DNA of 64,000 bases from Pedobacter terrae (GCF_900100705.1 NZ_FNCH01000001.1:323163-387162); one strand, 5' to 3'. Counted from the stretch's first letter, positions 54,240 through 63,588 are shown. Notes: generated from the letters alone by a model not told the origin. Program-made: numbers and translations.

Positions 54240-55556
54240 CTAAGCAGTTTTTACTTCATCTTCATTGTAATCCCTAATATCTGTAATATAACCATTAATC
54301 AATAGAAAATCGAATAATGGTTTAGCTTCCGGTGTAATCGGCATATTCTGCGTTGTAATTACCTGATTAGTCTTTTTGTCCAGGAAAGGATAAGCAAATA
54401 ACCGCACATTGGTATTAAACATATCGTTTACGTAACTCAACAACTGACCGGAATAGTTGTCACCGGGGAAGTTTTTAGCATTAAATACGAATTTTAAGTT
54501 ATTAATGTTTGTCGCTAAGCCAACACTTTTTGGCTTACACCTGGCCAGGTACTTGGCAAGGCGATTGTGACGGGTAAAATTAGAAACGATCACAATATTT
54601 CCGGTGTCGCACATTTCCTGCGTACGTCTAGCTACGGTTTCTAAATCGATATCATCTGGTGTTTCTTGCGTATCGGTTAAAACATTGGTTGCTAAAACCT
54701 CAATCATTACTGCCAGGTTGCCCTCTTCTACTTTATTGGTACGTTTAAACTGATCTGTAGCTTTATTAAAAAGGTTAAAGTTAGGTAATGACTTTTGGCC
54801 GTATTTGGTCCTTAAAATCATGATATCCTTTTTGTACAAAAGATCTTTAGCTTGGCGGGGATGTGCATCAGCATCGAAAATGGCTGCTGCTGAGAAATCT
54901 TTCATAATCATATACAGATTAAGTAAGATATTGTCTACTCCTGGAAATGCCGGACCTTTAACCGAAATTAAATCGATTTCTACCGACCCGATGGTTAAAT
55001 TGTCAGCCAGGGATTCGACCATTATTTTGGGGTTCTGATAATAATAGAAAGCGGCATAAAGCAAGTTTACTCCAATAATACCCAGCACACGCTGTTGCAT
55101 ATTTACGTCGGTATCTAACAAACGGACGTGAAAGAATATTTCGTTAGGTAAACCTCCCGGCTCATTTTGAAACCGGATTCCCACCCAACCATGCGGTTCG
55201 TTGGTGCGTTTATAATTTAACGTAGTTACAGTATCAGCAAAGGCAAAAAAAGTACGGCTTTCGTATTTTTCGCCTGATAAACGCTCGTTGAGTAAGCCAA
55301 ATTCGTGGTCCAGCATTTGCAAAAGGCGGTTCTGGCTAACATAACGACCATTTGTTTCTGCTCCATAAATGGCATCGCTAAAAGTCATGTCATAAGCCGA
55401 CATGGTTTTGGCTACTGTTCCAGATGCTGCACCAGCATTAAAAAAGTTTCTAGAAACTTCCTGTCCCGCTCCAATTTCAGCGAAAGTGCCATAAATTCTC
55501 GGGTCAAGATTTATTTTAAGTGCTTTGCGTTTAGTATCCAGAATTTCTCTTTCCAT
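54240..55556 (-). CDS. Conserved protein of unknown function
   Basis: A 438-residue soluble protein I recognise only as a conserved but uncharacterised family. It opens with an unusual conserved block, KINLDPRIYGTFAEIGAGQE (near residues 14-33), continues with VSRNFFNAGAASGTVAKTMS and TFSDAIYGAE, and has GWVGIRFQNEPGGLPNEIFF near 127-146 and NIVIVSNFTRHNRLAKYLAR near 340-360. No membrane segments or classical catalytic motifs are visible. A start at 55556 (MEREILDTK) is preferred over the longer 55571. Similar proteins are sometimes labelled nicotinate-nucleotide adenylyltransferase; I see no HIGH or ISSTxxR motif to support that. Confidence 0.7.
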   Translation of the reverse strand: MEREILDTKRKALKINLDPRIYGTFAEIGAGQEVSRNFFNAGAASGTVAKTMSAYDMTFSDAIYGAETNGRYVSQNRLLQMLDHEFGLLNERLSGEKYESRTFFAFADTVTTLNYKRTNEPHGWVGIRFQNEPGGLPNEIFFHVRLLDTDVNMQQRVLGIIGVNLLYAAFYYYQNPKIMVESLADNLTIGSVEIDLISVKGPAFPGVDNILLNLYMIMKDFSAAAIFDADAHPRQAKDLLYKKDIMILRTKYGQKSLPNFNLFNKATDQFKRTNKVEEGNLAVMIEVLATNVLTDTQETPDDIDLETVARRTQEMCDTGNIVIVSNFTRHNRLAKYLARCKPKSVGLATNINNLKFVFNAKNFPGDNYSGQLLSYVNDMFNTNVRLFAYPFLDKKTNQVITTQNMPITPEAKPLFDFLLINGYITDIRDYNEDEVKTA

Positions 55557-55656
55557 GCCGCGAAAATACAAAAAATTGAGGTTAAGCTAATTTTAAGTCT
55601 GTAACTTAAAATCAATCTAAATACTTAGATAACTCCATAGCCTCTAGCTAGCCTTA

Positions 55657-55760
55657 TTTCGAGTAAAGTGTAGCAGAATAGAGAACCTAATACCTTTATT
55701 CAGTTGATAGATTGAGTTTTGCTGAGCATTGCGTGGTTCTCCACTTCGGTCGAAATGACG
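55657..55760. repeat. Dispersed palindrome, degenerate copy
   Basis: TTTCGAGTAAAGTGTAGCAG begins it and CCACTTCGGTCGAAATGACG ends it at 55760, with TTTTGCTGAGCATTGCGTGG inside, as in the copies at 25723 and 33816. Confidence 0.6.
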
Positions 55761-55773
55761 ACCGTTTAAAAAA

Positions 55774-55805
55774 ATAAGGTTAATGCCATCCAGCATTAAC
55801 CTTAT
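55774..55805 (-). terminator. Terminator downstream of hsp20
   Basis: 13-bp arms ATAAGGTTAATGC (55774-55786) and GCATTAACCTTAT (55793-55805). On the minus strand it is followed by seven T residues. It lies about 140 bases after the hsp20 stop; the stretch between carries two similar ATTATGAAA words but no convincing gene. Confidence 0.75.
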
Positions 55806-55941
55806 AAAACCTAAACCTAAACTTAAATTATTATGAAACCTGCATCAGTCACCAATCGCATCTACAACAATACCTGGATGCAAGCTTCATAACCTTTTAA
55901 AACTAAACTATTATGAAAAATCCTCTACTGAGAATATTTTA

Positions 55942-56376
55942 TTATGATACTACAATTTCTCTGTGCTGTAATTTAGCAGTATCTTTTTTGCTGATATTGA
56001 TTGATAAAATACCATCTTTATATTCAGCGGTGATATTATCACCATCGGCAGTATCTGGTAAATTAAATGATCTGGCGAATGAGCTGTAATCAAATTCTTT
56101 ACGTGTAAAATCTTTAGCTACCTGGGTTTCATCTTTTTTAACCTCTGCCCAGACAGAAAGCGTGTCTTTTTTTAAATTAATCTGAAAGTCTTCTTTTTTC
56201 AAGCCCGGCGCAGCCAACTCAATTACATATGCAGCATCATTTTCATAAATATTTACATTTGGAGATTTATCAACCATTTTGTTTTTACTTACGGCATCGC
56301 TAAACAATGACTCAAAAACATTGTTAAAGTAAGGAGCAGTGTTGCGGGTTCTGTTGTTAAAATTTACAAGTGTCAT
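55942..56376 (-). CDS. Small heat shock protein (Hsp20/alpha-crystallin)
   Basis: A 144-residue chaperone that holds unfolding proteins. The alpha-crystallin domain covers about residues 40-140: NVNIYENDAAYVIELAAPGL, then KEDFQINLKKDTLSVWAEVK, then GDNITAEYKDGILSINISKK, with the A-x-x-x-n-G-v-L pattern (AEYKDGIL) at the end of the domain. The N-terminal NFNNRTRNTAPYFNNVFESL is typical of bacterial Hsp20. No CIRCE or heat-shock operator is apparent. Confidence 0.93.
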   Translation of the reverse strand: MTLVNFNNRTRNTAPYFNNVFESLFSDAVSKNKMVDKSPNVNIYENDAAYVIELAAPGLKKEDFQINLKKDTLSVWAEVKKDETQVAKDFTRKEFDYSSFARSFNLPDTADGDNITAEYKDGILSINISKKDTAKLQHREIVVS

Positions 56377-56452
56377 ATCGCTTATTCTTTAATTTTCTAA
56401 TTTTTAAATTGATAATTCATTCTATTCAACTTATATACCAATTCAAATATTT

Positions 56453-56944
56453 ATGATTTTTAAGACATTTTGGCAAAATAAATCTAAATCGAAAGACAAA
56501 TTGACAGAAATTAGAGCGTTTTCAGACAAATTCAACTATAAAACCAATATTCATATGCGTTTTATCGATTTTGATTTGATGGGCCACGTAAATAACTCGA
56601 TTTACTTTACTTACCTCGAAATTGCCAGAACCAAATATTGGGAAGAAATTATTAAATGGGATTGGAAAAAAACTGGAATCGTAATTGCACATGCCGAACT
56701 GGATTATATTTTACCAATTGTAATGAACGATAAAATTGCCATCCATGTGAAAACATCAAGGATCGGTAGTACGAGTTTTGATTTAGAATATCAAATTGTT
56801 AAACTTAAGGGAAGTGAAGAGATCATTTGCAGCAAAGGAAAAACGGTGTGTATAGCGATAGATTACGCCACAGGCAAACCGACAGCAATTCCGGAAGAAG
56901 AAAAACAGAAAATGCTGGGTTTTGAGCAGTTGAGTAATAAATAG
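56453..56944 (+). CDS. Acyl-CoA thioesterase (4HBT hotdog type)
   Basis: A 163-residue hotdog-fold protein of the 4-hydroxybenzoyl-CoA thioesterase/YbgC type. MRFIDFDLMGHVNNSIYFTYLEIAR near residues 35-59 contains the DxDxxGHxNN catalytic motif. The first 30 residues are basic and extra to the family core. It would hydrolyse acyl-CoA or acyl-ACP; the substrate is not known. Single gene, divergent from hsp20 across about 76 bases. Confidence 0.83.
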   Translation: MIFKTFWQNKSKSKDKLTEIRAFSDKFNYKTNIHMRFIDFDLMGHVNNSIYFTYLEIARTKYWEEIIKWDWKKTGIVIAHAELDYILPIVMNDKIAIHVKTSRIGSTSFDLEYQIVKLKGSEEIICSKGKTVCIAIDYATGKPTAIPEEEKQKMLGFEQLSNK

Positions 56945-57036
56945 TTGTCTTACCAGACTTGTTTACTAAGTTATAAACTCAGTTTTATTCATGAATCTGT
57001 AGAGACGCTGTGCTTAACTCTACGGACATAAGGGGC

Positions 57037-57108
57037 GTCATGCTGAACGTGTTTCAGCATCTTAAAAACAGTAATTAGCAAGGCCCTGAAACAAGTTCAG
57101 GGTGATGG
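57037..57108. repeat. Dispersed palindrome CGTCATGCTGAACG...TTCAGGGTGATG
   Basis: CGTCATGCTGAACGTGTTTC (57037) and AAACAAGTTCAGGGTGATGG (about 57089-57108). A preceding GTAGAG...CTCTAC pair spans about 57000-57025. It lies between convergent genes and ends six bases before the stop of the GlcD-type gene. Confidence 0.65.
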
Positions 57109-57113
57109 ATAAA

Positions 57114-58517
57114 TTAATCAGGCATAATCTTCCCAGGGTTTAATATTCCATTTGGATCGAAAACATTTTTAATTCCCCTCATTAAATTAAGGTGGATTTC
57201 TGAGTACTTAATCGGCATAAATTCCTTTTGAACCAGGCCTATTCCATGTTCGCCGGATAATGTCCCACCTAAAGCGGTTGTGAGTTCAAATATTTCAGCA
57301 ATACCAAATTTGAGTTTGTTCGTCCAGTCTTCATCACTCATGCCCGCCTTAATAATATTTACGTGCAGGTTACCATCGCCTGCATGTCCGTAACAAACAC
57401 TCTCAAAGCCATATCTGGTACCAATTTCTTTAATACCGTTAACCAGCTTTGGTAAGGCCGCGCGGGGAACAACTGTATCTTCTTCCTTATAAACCGAATT
57501 TGATTTAACCGATTCGGCCATTGTTCTGCGCATCCGCCACAATTCCTCTTTTTGTGTTGCAGTATCCGCAAATAAAACTTCGGTACAGTTATGTTCTTCT
57601 AAAACCACATTTGTTTTCTCGCAATTTTTAAAAATATCATCCAGGTCATCCCCATCAAACTCAATCATTAACAATGCCGCTACATTATCTTTCAAATCAA
57701 ATTTAATATCGTCGAATTTGATTACCCACTCCACTCCTTTCCGTTCCATAAACTCCAGGGCTGATGGGGTAACTCCTGCCCTGAAAATGGCTGAAACTGC
57801 CGCGCAAGCATCTTCATTTGTACGGAAAGAACCCATCATTAAAACAGATTGGCCAGGTTTTGGCAAAAGCTTAGTGACAATTTTGGTCACTACACCTAAG
57901 GTACCTTCCGAACCGATCATTAGTTGGGTCAGATTATATCCTGAAGCATATTTAAGTGTATTCGCACCCGTCCAGATGATCTCGCCATTAGGTAAAACTA
58001 CTTCCAGATTTAAAATGTACTCGCGTATGGTACCATATTTTACCACCCTGGGGCCGCCAGAACCATGCGCTACGTTACCACCAATAAAACAAGATCCTTT
58101 ACTGCTGGGATCAACCGGGTATAAGAGACCTTTTTCGGCTACTGCATTAATGAATTCCTCCGTAATCACTCCTGGCTCAACAGTAGCCTGTAAGTTTTCG
58201 GTATCAATATCCAGTATGGCTTTAAACTTTTCCATTGATAAGGAAACCCCGCCATAAATTGGCAAGGCAGCTCCACTTAAGCCGGTGCCGCCTCCCCGGG
58301 GAGTAACCGGAACATGATGAGCATTGCAGATCTTTAATATGGCTGAAACTTCTTCTGGCGTAGTGGGTTTTACCACAACCTCGGGCTGATAGCGCAAATC
58401 TTCGGTCTCATCATGGCTATAATTATCCAGACTTTCTGCATCGGTAAAAACTTTATCAGCACCAATTGCTGAAGTGATTTCTGCTAAAATTTCGGTATTT
58501 ATACGGGTAAAATTCAT
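57114..58517 (-). CDS. FAD-binding 2-hydroxyacid oxidase (GlcD-like)
   Basis: A 467-residue flavoprotein of the vanillyl-alcohol-oxidase fold. VTPRGGGTGLSGAALPIYGG near residues 70-90 is the FAD pyrophosphate site; the C-terminal GTLSGEHGIGLVQKEFM near 423-439 carries the catalytic His. It resembles the GlcD subunit of glycolate oxidase and D-lactate dehydrogenases; no GlcE/GlcF genes are near, so a D-lactate or D-2-hydroxyacid dehydrogenase is equally likely. A start at 58517 lies one base from the folB stop, so the two are cotranscribed. Confidence 0.88.
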   Translation of the reverse strand: MNFTRINTEILAEITSAIGADKVFTDAESLDNYSHDETEDLRYQPEVVVKPTTPEEVSAILKICNAHHVPVTPRGGGTGLSGAALPIYGGVSLSMEKFKAILDIDTENLQATVEPGVITEEFINAVAEKGLLYPVDPSSKGSCFIGGNVAHGSGGPRVVKYGTIREYILNLEVVLPNGEIIWTGANTLKYASGYNLTQLMIGSEGTLGVVTKIVTKLLPKPGQSVLMMGSFRTNEDACAAVSAIFRAGVTPSALEFMERKGVEWVIKFDDIKFDLKDNVAALLMIEFDGDDLDDIFKNCEKTNVVLEEHNCTEVLFADTATQKEELWRMRRTMAESVKSNSVYKEEDTVVPRAALPKLVNGIKEIGTRYGFESVCYGHAGDGNLHVNIIKAGMSDEDWTNKLKFGIAEIFELTTALGGTLSGEHGIGLVQKEFMPIKYSEIHLNLMRGIKNVFDPNGILNPGKIMPD

Positions 58518-58518
58518 T

Positions 58519-58887
58519 TTAATCGGCTGCTGAATAACTAAGTTTAACAAATGAATGGCCTATTTGTCCGGGCATCGGCGGATTAAGCTTTTTCATACTT
58601 ACATCAATCTTTTCTACAAACGGATACCGTTCCATCACTTTTATGACGATATTATTCAAAACGGTTTCCAACAGCTTTTGGGTATTTTTCATTTCCACTT
58701 TGATAATGCTGTTCAGGTCTTCATAATTAACGGTTTGCGCCAGTTCATCGTCAAAACCTGTCGGCGTAAATTCGGTTGTTAAGTCAATAATAAAATGATT
58801 TCCAGTTAGTTGCTCTTCGGGATAATAACCATGCAAAGCAAAGCATTTTACATCTTTTAAAGCTACGGTTTGTTTAAAACGGCTCAT
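58519..58887 (-). CDS. folB: Dihydroneopterin aldolase
   Basis: A 122-residue enzyme that makes 6-hydroxymethyl-dihydropterin and glycolaldehyde in folate synthesis. KCFALHGYYPEEQLTGNHF near residues 14-33 and the TVNYEDLNSIIKVEM block near 67-81 (with the catalytic Lys near the C-terminus in DVSMKKLNPPMPG) are typical. It heads a two-gene unit with the GlcD-type gene, one base apart. Confidence 0.93.
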   Translation of the reverse strand: MSRFKQTVALKDVKCFALHGYYPEEQLTGNHFIIDLTTEFTPTGFDDELAQTVNYEDLNSIIKVEMKNTQKLLETVLNNIVIKVMERYPFVEKIDVSMKKLNPPMPGQIGHSFVKLSYSAAD

Positions 58888-58953
58888 TTATTTTCTTTAA
58901 GCTGCTAAATTAAATTTTTATTCATGAATATAATGCCCATTGTCGTAAATTGT

Positions 58954-58961
58954 TACCTTTG
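58954..58961 (+). promoter_or_regulatory. Candidate -7 box for the glutaryl-CoA dehydrogenase gene
   Basis: TACCTTTG, an exact TAnnTTTG, lies 41 bases before the ATG at 59002. No clear -33 partner. Confidence 0.35.
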
Positions 58962-59001
58962 AAATGGACGCTGTTCCTTAACCAGAATAACACGAAATTA
59001 C

Positions 59002-60192
59002 ATGAGCAAATCAGTAAAAAAAGACCTGTATGAGGCGCCAGACTATTATTTATTGGATGAATTGTTAACCGATGAGCACAAATTAATCCGTGCTACGGCC
59101 AGAGATTGGGTAAAAAAAGAAGTGAGTCCAATTATTGAAGATTATGCACAAAAAGCAGAATTTCCAAAACATTTAATAAAGGGCCTTGCTGATATTGGTG
59201 CTTTTGGCCCTACCATTCCGGTTGAGTATGGTGGTGCCGGGCTGGATTATACGGCATATGGGATTTTGATGCAGGAAATAGAACGTGGTGATTCAGGCAT
59301 TCGGTCAACCGCGTCTGTTCAGGGCTCATTAGTAATGTACCCCATTTATGCTTATGGAACTGAGGAACAACGAAAAAAATATCTTCCCAAACTAGCTAGT
59401 GGCGAAATGATGGGCTGTTTTGGTTTGACAGAACCAGATCATGGCTCCAATCCGGGTGGTATGGTAACCAACATTAAAGACGCTGGCAGCCATTATATTT
59501 TAAACGGCGCAAAGATGTGGATTAGCAATGCACCTTTTGCTGATATTGCTGTGGTTTGGGCAAAAGATGAATCCGGCAAAATCAGGGGTATGGTGGTAGA
59601 ACGTGGAATGGAAGGATTTTCAACCCCTGAGACACACCATAAATGGAGCTTGCGTGCATCGGCAACAGGTGAATTGGTTTTTGATCATGTTAAAGTCCCA
59701 AAGGAGAATGTTTTTCCTGAAATCAGTGGATTAAAAGGTCCGTTAGGTTGCTTAAATCAAGCGCGTTATGGTATTGCCTGGGGCGCTTTGGGTGCAGCAA
59801 TGGACTGTTATGATACTGCTTTGCGTTATTCCAAAGAGCGTATTCAATTCGGTAAACCTATTGGTGGTTTCCAGTTGCAACAAAAGAAACTGGCTGAAAT
59901 GGTGACCGAAATTACCAAAGGTCAATTGTTGGTTTGGCGTTTGGGTGTATTGAAAAGTGAGAACAGAGCATCGGCCGAACAAATATCTATGGCCAAAAGG
60001 AACAGTGTAGAAATTGCACTGGATATTGCCCGGAATGCCCGCCAAATGCTTGGCGGAATGGGTATCACCGGCGAATACTCGATTATGCGCCATATGATGA
60101 ACCTAGAATCCGTTGTGACTTATGAAGGTACACACGATATACACTTACTAATTACGGGAATGGATGTGACCGGATTAAACGCTTTTAAATAA
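59002..60192 (+). CDS. Glutaryl-CoA dehydrogenase-like acyl-CoA dehydrogenase
   Basis: A 396-residue FAD enzyme of the acyl-CoA dehydrogenase family, of the GCDH branch: RSTASVQGSLVMYPIYAYGT near residues 97-117, CFGLTEPDHGSNPGGMVTN near 136-154, and the C-terminal SIMRHMMNLESVVTYEGTHD, where the Glu in YEGTHD (near 371) is the catalytic base. GCDH oxidises and decarboxylates glutaryl-CoA to crotonyl-CoA in lysine and tryptophan breakdown. A glutarate or GCDH-specific Arg is not verified. It is followed three bases later by the transglutaminase-like gene. Confidence 0.87.
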   Translation: MSKSVKKDLYEAPDYYLLDELLTDEHKLIRATARDWVKKEVSPIIEDYAQKAEFPKHLIKGLADIGAFGPTIPVEYGGAGLDYTAYGILMQEIERGDSGIRSTASVQGSLVMYPIYAYGTEEQRKKYLPKLASGEMMGCFGLTEPDHGSNPGGMVTNIKDAGSHYILNGAKMWISNAPFADIAVVWAKDESGKIRGMVVERGMEGFSTPETHHKWSLRASATGELVFDHVKVPKENVFPEISGLKGPLGCLNQARYGIAWGALGAAMDCYDTALRYSKERIQFGKPIGGFQLQQKKLAEMVTEITKGQLLVWRLGVLKSENRASAEQISMAKRNSVEIALDIARNARQMLGGMGITGEYSIMRHMMNLESVVTYEGTHDIHLLITGMDVTGLNAFK

Positions 60193-60194
60193 AT

Positions 60195-62843
60195 ATGATT
60201 AAAAAAATTACGCTCTTATTTTGCATTCTTTTAGTGGCCAATTTCGCTTTTGCACAAAAAGAAAAGGTTGTTGTAAATGCGAAATTGCCTGATTGGCTAC
60301 AAACAGTAAAGGTGGTAAACAGTAAACCCGTTTACAAAAATATTCAGGATGGATATTATCTTTTTCTTTTTGAGAAACAGAACAATTTAGAAACAAAAGA
60401 ACAGTATTCGCACATTATAAGAGAAATCAGTAATGGTACAGGTGTTCAAAATGGTTCTGAAATATCTGTTTCTTATGATCCAAGTTATGAAAAGCTCGTA
60501 TTTCACAAATTGACGATCTGGCGCGACAATAAACCAATAGATAAACTCATTTTACAGAACTTTAAAATCCTGCAAAATGAAAAAGAATTATCACGGTTTA
60601 TATACAGTGGCTTATATACGGCTTACTTAATATTGGATGACATTAGAAAGGGTGATCGGATTGAATACGCTTACACGATCAGAGGAAGTAATCCCGTGTT
60701 TCCTAAGTACTCTAACACCATTTATTTCGAGGGAAGCAGTCAGATTGTTAACGTTTATAATAACATCATTTTCAAACCAGGCAGAAATATCCGGACTAAG
60801 AATTTTAATAGGGTACCTCCTTTAAAAAGATCTGTTGTAAAAGGCCTAAATGTTTTTGAATGGCAAAATTCAATGTCAAAAACCTACCCAGCCAATGATT
60901 TTGAGCCTTCAGATTTTGATCCGTTTGCAAGGGTTCAAATATCAGAATATAACAATTGGCAGGAAATTGTAGATTGGGGACTGAATTTACAGCAGTTTAA
61001 CACTAAAAATTCTCCTATTATAAACGAAAAAGTAGCAGAATTAAAACTTAAAGCCAAGGGAAATAAGGAAAAGTATCTTGAACTGGCAACGAGATTTGTG
61101 CAGGATGAAATAAGATACATGGGCATTGAGATCGGTGAGTATTCGCACCGCCCAAATAGTCCGGAAAAGATATTAAAGCAACGATATGGAGACTGCAAAG
61201 ATAAATCAACTTTGTTATGTAATTTATTAAAAGCCAATGGTATTAACGCATATTCTGTATTTCTTAATACTTATCTTAAGAAAGAAACCGCATCATTGTT
61301 ACCTAGTCCCAGCGTTTTTAATCATGAGACAGTCGTTGTAGAATTTGAGGATAGAACAATTTACATCGATCCAACGGTTGCCAATCAGCGTGGACCTATT
61401 TTTAGTAATTACTTTCCGTACACCGCGAAAGTTTTGGTAATAAAAGATGGAAATAAAGAATTAACTGAAACGGCTCAACAGAACCTTGGTAAACTAAAGT
61501 CATTAGTCGTTTTTAATGTTGGCGATACGGCTGGTACAAGCAAATCTACGCTTCGTATTACCAGCGATTATTCGAACAATTATGCTGATAATTTTAGAGA
61601 AAATTTAAATAATGAGGGAGCAGATAATATTGAAAAATCTTATGTAAAGTATTATTCAAATCTTTATCCTGGTTTAACCATAAAAGATCCGATTGAGATC
61701 AAAGATAATGAAGCTGCAAATATAATATCTGTAACTGAAACGTATGAAATAGATAGTTTATGGACACGCAGCGAAACTGATCAATCGAAACGTTTGGCTT
61801 ATTTTTATGGAGATTTGATCAATGACCAGATTATATCGATCAAGAAATTTAGAAATGCTCCGCTTTCGTTAAAATTTCCATGTACCATTGAACAGGAAGT
61901 AAGGATTATCCTGCCTGAAATTTGGAGTTTCGAGAATGAGAATATAAATATTGATAATGAGAATTACAGGTTTGTATACAGTGCAAACGCAAAATTCAAT
62001 ACTTTAACACTAACTTATTATTACCAAAATTTCACTCCTATTTTACAAACTAATAGCATAAACGGTTATATAAAGGATAGTAAAGAAATACTTAATACAC
62101 TATCTTATGGCATTTATTGGGGTGGAGAAGGCACTGTTGAAAATGAAGGACTAAATCTCAAATTACTTGGAATCGGATTTATAGCACTTTTACTCTCCAT
62201 ATTTATTGCTATTTATCTTTATACCAGAAAAACTGAATTTAATCTGGATTCAATTAAAAATGCATGGAGATTAGGGGGCTGGTTAGCTATACCAGGCATC
62301 GGCATTACAATAAATCCACTGATTATACTGGTTGCGGCATTAAAGCAGGATATTTATACCGATAAGATCTGGCAGGGCATCCAACTAAATGCGCATTCGC
62401 TTTTACTTAATATGTCGGTAATATTTACAGTTGTATTTAATGTGATGTTATTTGTTTTTAGCATTTTTATATTAGTATCTTTTTATAAGCGAAGAGATTT
62501 TTTTCCAAAATATTACATTGCCTTCCTTATTTTTTCATTCTTGATTACTTTATTGGATACGATAGCAAGTATTTATATTAATAAGCTGGTAAATAACGAA
62601 ATTTTGGGCACTTCAGAATTTTATTCTGTATTAAGAATTGGTATTTTTGCTGCCATTTGGATCGCCTATTTCATAAAATCGGAACGTGTTAAACAAACCT
62701 TTGTATTTTCTTATCCCGATTCGGACTGGAGAGATGCAGTAATTCAGGATTTAAATGAAAATTTCAGCCATCAGAATTTAAAAAAGCAAGAAATTATTGA
62801 ACAGCAAAAAACAATAGAAACAGTAGAAAATGAAAGACTTTAA
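60195..62843 (+). CDS. DUF3857/transglutaminase-like protein with C-terminal membrane domain
   Basis: An 882-residue exported protein. A signal peptide (residues 1-20, FAFAQ) is followed by a DUF3857-like beta domain (about 60-230) and a transglutaminase-like domain (about 280-400), whose triad appears as Cys in KQRYGDCKDKSTLLCNLL, His in FNHETVVVEF and Asp in TIYIDPTVAN. From about 650 to 850 there are several membrane helices with LGGWLAIPGIGITINPLIIL, as in DUF2569. The last 40 residues are charged. It probably acts on periplasmic proteins or peptides; the substrate is unknown. It starts three bases after the GCDH-like gene and overlaps the next by 14. Confidence 0.83.
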   Translation: MIKKITLLFCILLVANFAFAQKEKVVVNAKLPDWLQTVKVVNSKPVYKNIQDGYYLFLFEKQNNLETKEQYSHIIREISNGTGVQNGSEISVSYDPSYEKLVFHKLTIWRDNKPIDKLILQNFKILQNEKELSRFIYSGLYTAYLILDDIRKGDRIEYAYTIRGSNPVFPKYSNTIYFEGSSQIVNVYNNIIFKPGRNIRTKNFNRVPPLKRSVVKGLNVFEWQNSMSKTYPANDFEPSDFDPFARVQISEYNNWQEIVDWGLNLQQFNTKNSPIINEKVAELKLKAKGNKEKYLELATRFVQDEIRYMGIEIGEYSHRPNSPEKILKQRYGDCKDKSTLLCNLLKANGINAYSVFLNTYLKKETASLLPSPSVFNHETVVVEFEDRTIYIDPTVANQRGPIFSNYFPYTAKVLVIKDGNKELTETAQQNLGKLKSLVVFNVGDTAGTSKSTLRITSDYSNNYADNFRENLNNEGADNIEKSYVKYYSNLYPGLTIKDPIEIKDNEAANIISVTETYEIDSLWTRSETDQSKRLAYFYGDLINDQIISIKKFRNAPLSLKFPCTIEQEVRIILPEIWSFENENINIDNENYRFVYSANAKFNTLTLTYYYQNFTPILQTNSINGYIKDSKEILNTLSYGIYWGGEGTVENEGLNLKLLGIGFIALLLSIFIAIYLYTRKTEFNLDSIKNAWRLGGWLAIPGIGITINPLIILVAALKQDIYTDKIWQGIQLNAHSLLLNMSVIFTVVFNVMLFVFSIFILVSFYKRRDFFPKYYIAFLIFSFLITLLDTIASIYINKLVNNEILGTSEFYSVLRIGIFAAIWIAYFIKSERVKQTFVFSYPDSDWRDAVIQDLNENFSHQNLKKQEIIEQQKTIETVENERL

Positions 62844-63210
62844 AAAATATATCTACATACCCGCCCCGCCCGAAGAAGTTTATTTAGCCCTTACCAAAGA
62901 CATCAGCATGAAACTATGGACTGGTGCCGAAGTAGAGTTTGAAGAAGTGCCAGGAACTGAATTCTCTTTATGGGATGGTGATATTACAGGTAAAAACATC
63001 GAATTTACTTATGGCAAGCAAATTGTGCAGCAATGGTATTTTGGAGAAGAAAATGAACCTTCTATCGTGACGATCAAACTTCACGAAGATGGGAAAGGAA
63101 CTTCACTGGAATTTCGGCAAACCAATATTCCTGATGAAGACTATAAAGATTTTACAGAAGGAATCCAGGAGTATTATTTAGGCGGATTAGTTGATTTCTT
63201 TGAAGAATAA
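62830..63210 (+). CDS. SRPBCC (AHSA1-like) domain protein
   Basis: A 126-residue START-like protein of the AHSA1/SRPBCC type. IYIPAPPEEVYLALTKD (near residues 8-24), then GTEFSLWDGDITGKNIEF and FEFRQTN-like LEFRQTNIPDEDY, then the C-terminal helix YYLGGLVDFFEE, fit the fold. The family binds hydrophobic ligands or assists Hsp90; a role is not assigned here. It overlaps the preceding gene by 14 bases and is translated with it. Confidence 0.82.
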   Translation: MKDFKKYIYIPAPPEEVYLALTKDISMKLWTGAEVEFEEVPGTEFSLWDGDITGKNIEFTYGKQIVQQWYFGEENEPSIVTIKLHEDGKGTSLEFRQTNIPDEDYKDFTEGIQEYYLGGLVDFFEE

Positions 63211-63372
63211 ATCGAAAATGAAAAATAAAGTACTTTGTTGTACATTAAACGTTTTTCTGTTCCCTGGAAATGGCATATCATGTTAATTATGCGCAAAAAA
63301 TAAGCGTTGGCTATTCATTTCAATAAAAACATATTAATGCGATCGCTGTTCTGATAATAAAAAGCAAATATT

Positions 63373-63588
63373 ATGAACAGAACATTAGGAATTATATTAA
63401 TGGTTGTAGGTATTGCCATGCTCATTTGGACTGGATTCTCTTATACTAAAAAAGAAAAAATTGTTGATGCGGGCCCTATTCAAATATCGGCAGATAAAGA
63501 AAAGTCTGTGAATTGGCCACCCTATGTTGGCGGGATCATTTTAATTGCAGGTGTTTTTGTATTCATCGCATCTGGAAAGCGAAAATAA
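63373..63588 (+). CDS. Small two-helix membrane protein
   Basis: A 71-residue protein with two hydrophobic helices, at about residues 5-23 (GIILMVVGIAMLIWTGFSY) and 50-67 (YVGGIILIAGVFVFIASG), joined by a charged loop (KKEKIVDAGPIQISADKEKS). Such short proteins are common and uncharacterised in Bacteroidota. It is separated from the preceding gene by 162 bases. Confidence 0.65.
   Translation: MNRTLGIILMVVGIAMLIWTGFSYTKKEKIVDAGPIQISADKEKSVNWPPYVGGIILIAGVFVFIASGKRK

Noticed and set aside
54240..55556. Nicotinate-nucleotide adenylyltransferase label for the 438-residue protein
   Set aside because: No HxGH/HIGH or ISSTxxR nucleotidyltransferase motif is visible.
55825..55930. Possible tiny plus-strand peptide near ATTATGAAACC
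   Set aside because: Twenty codons with no ribosome-binding signal; the region is better read as the 3' end of the hsp20 transcript.
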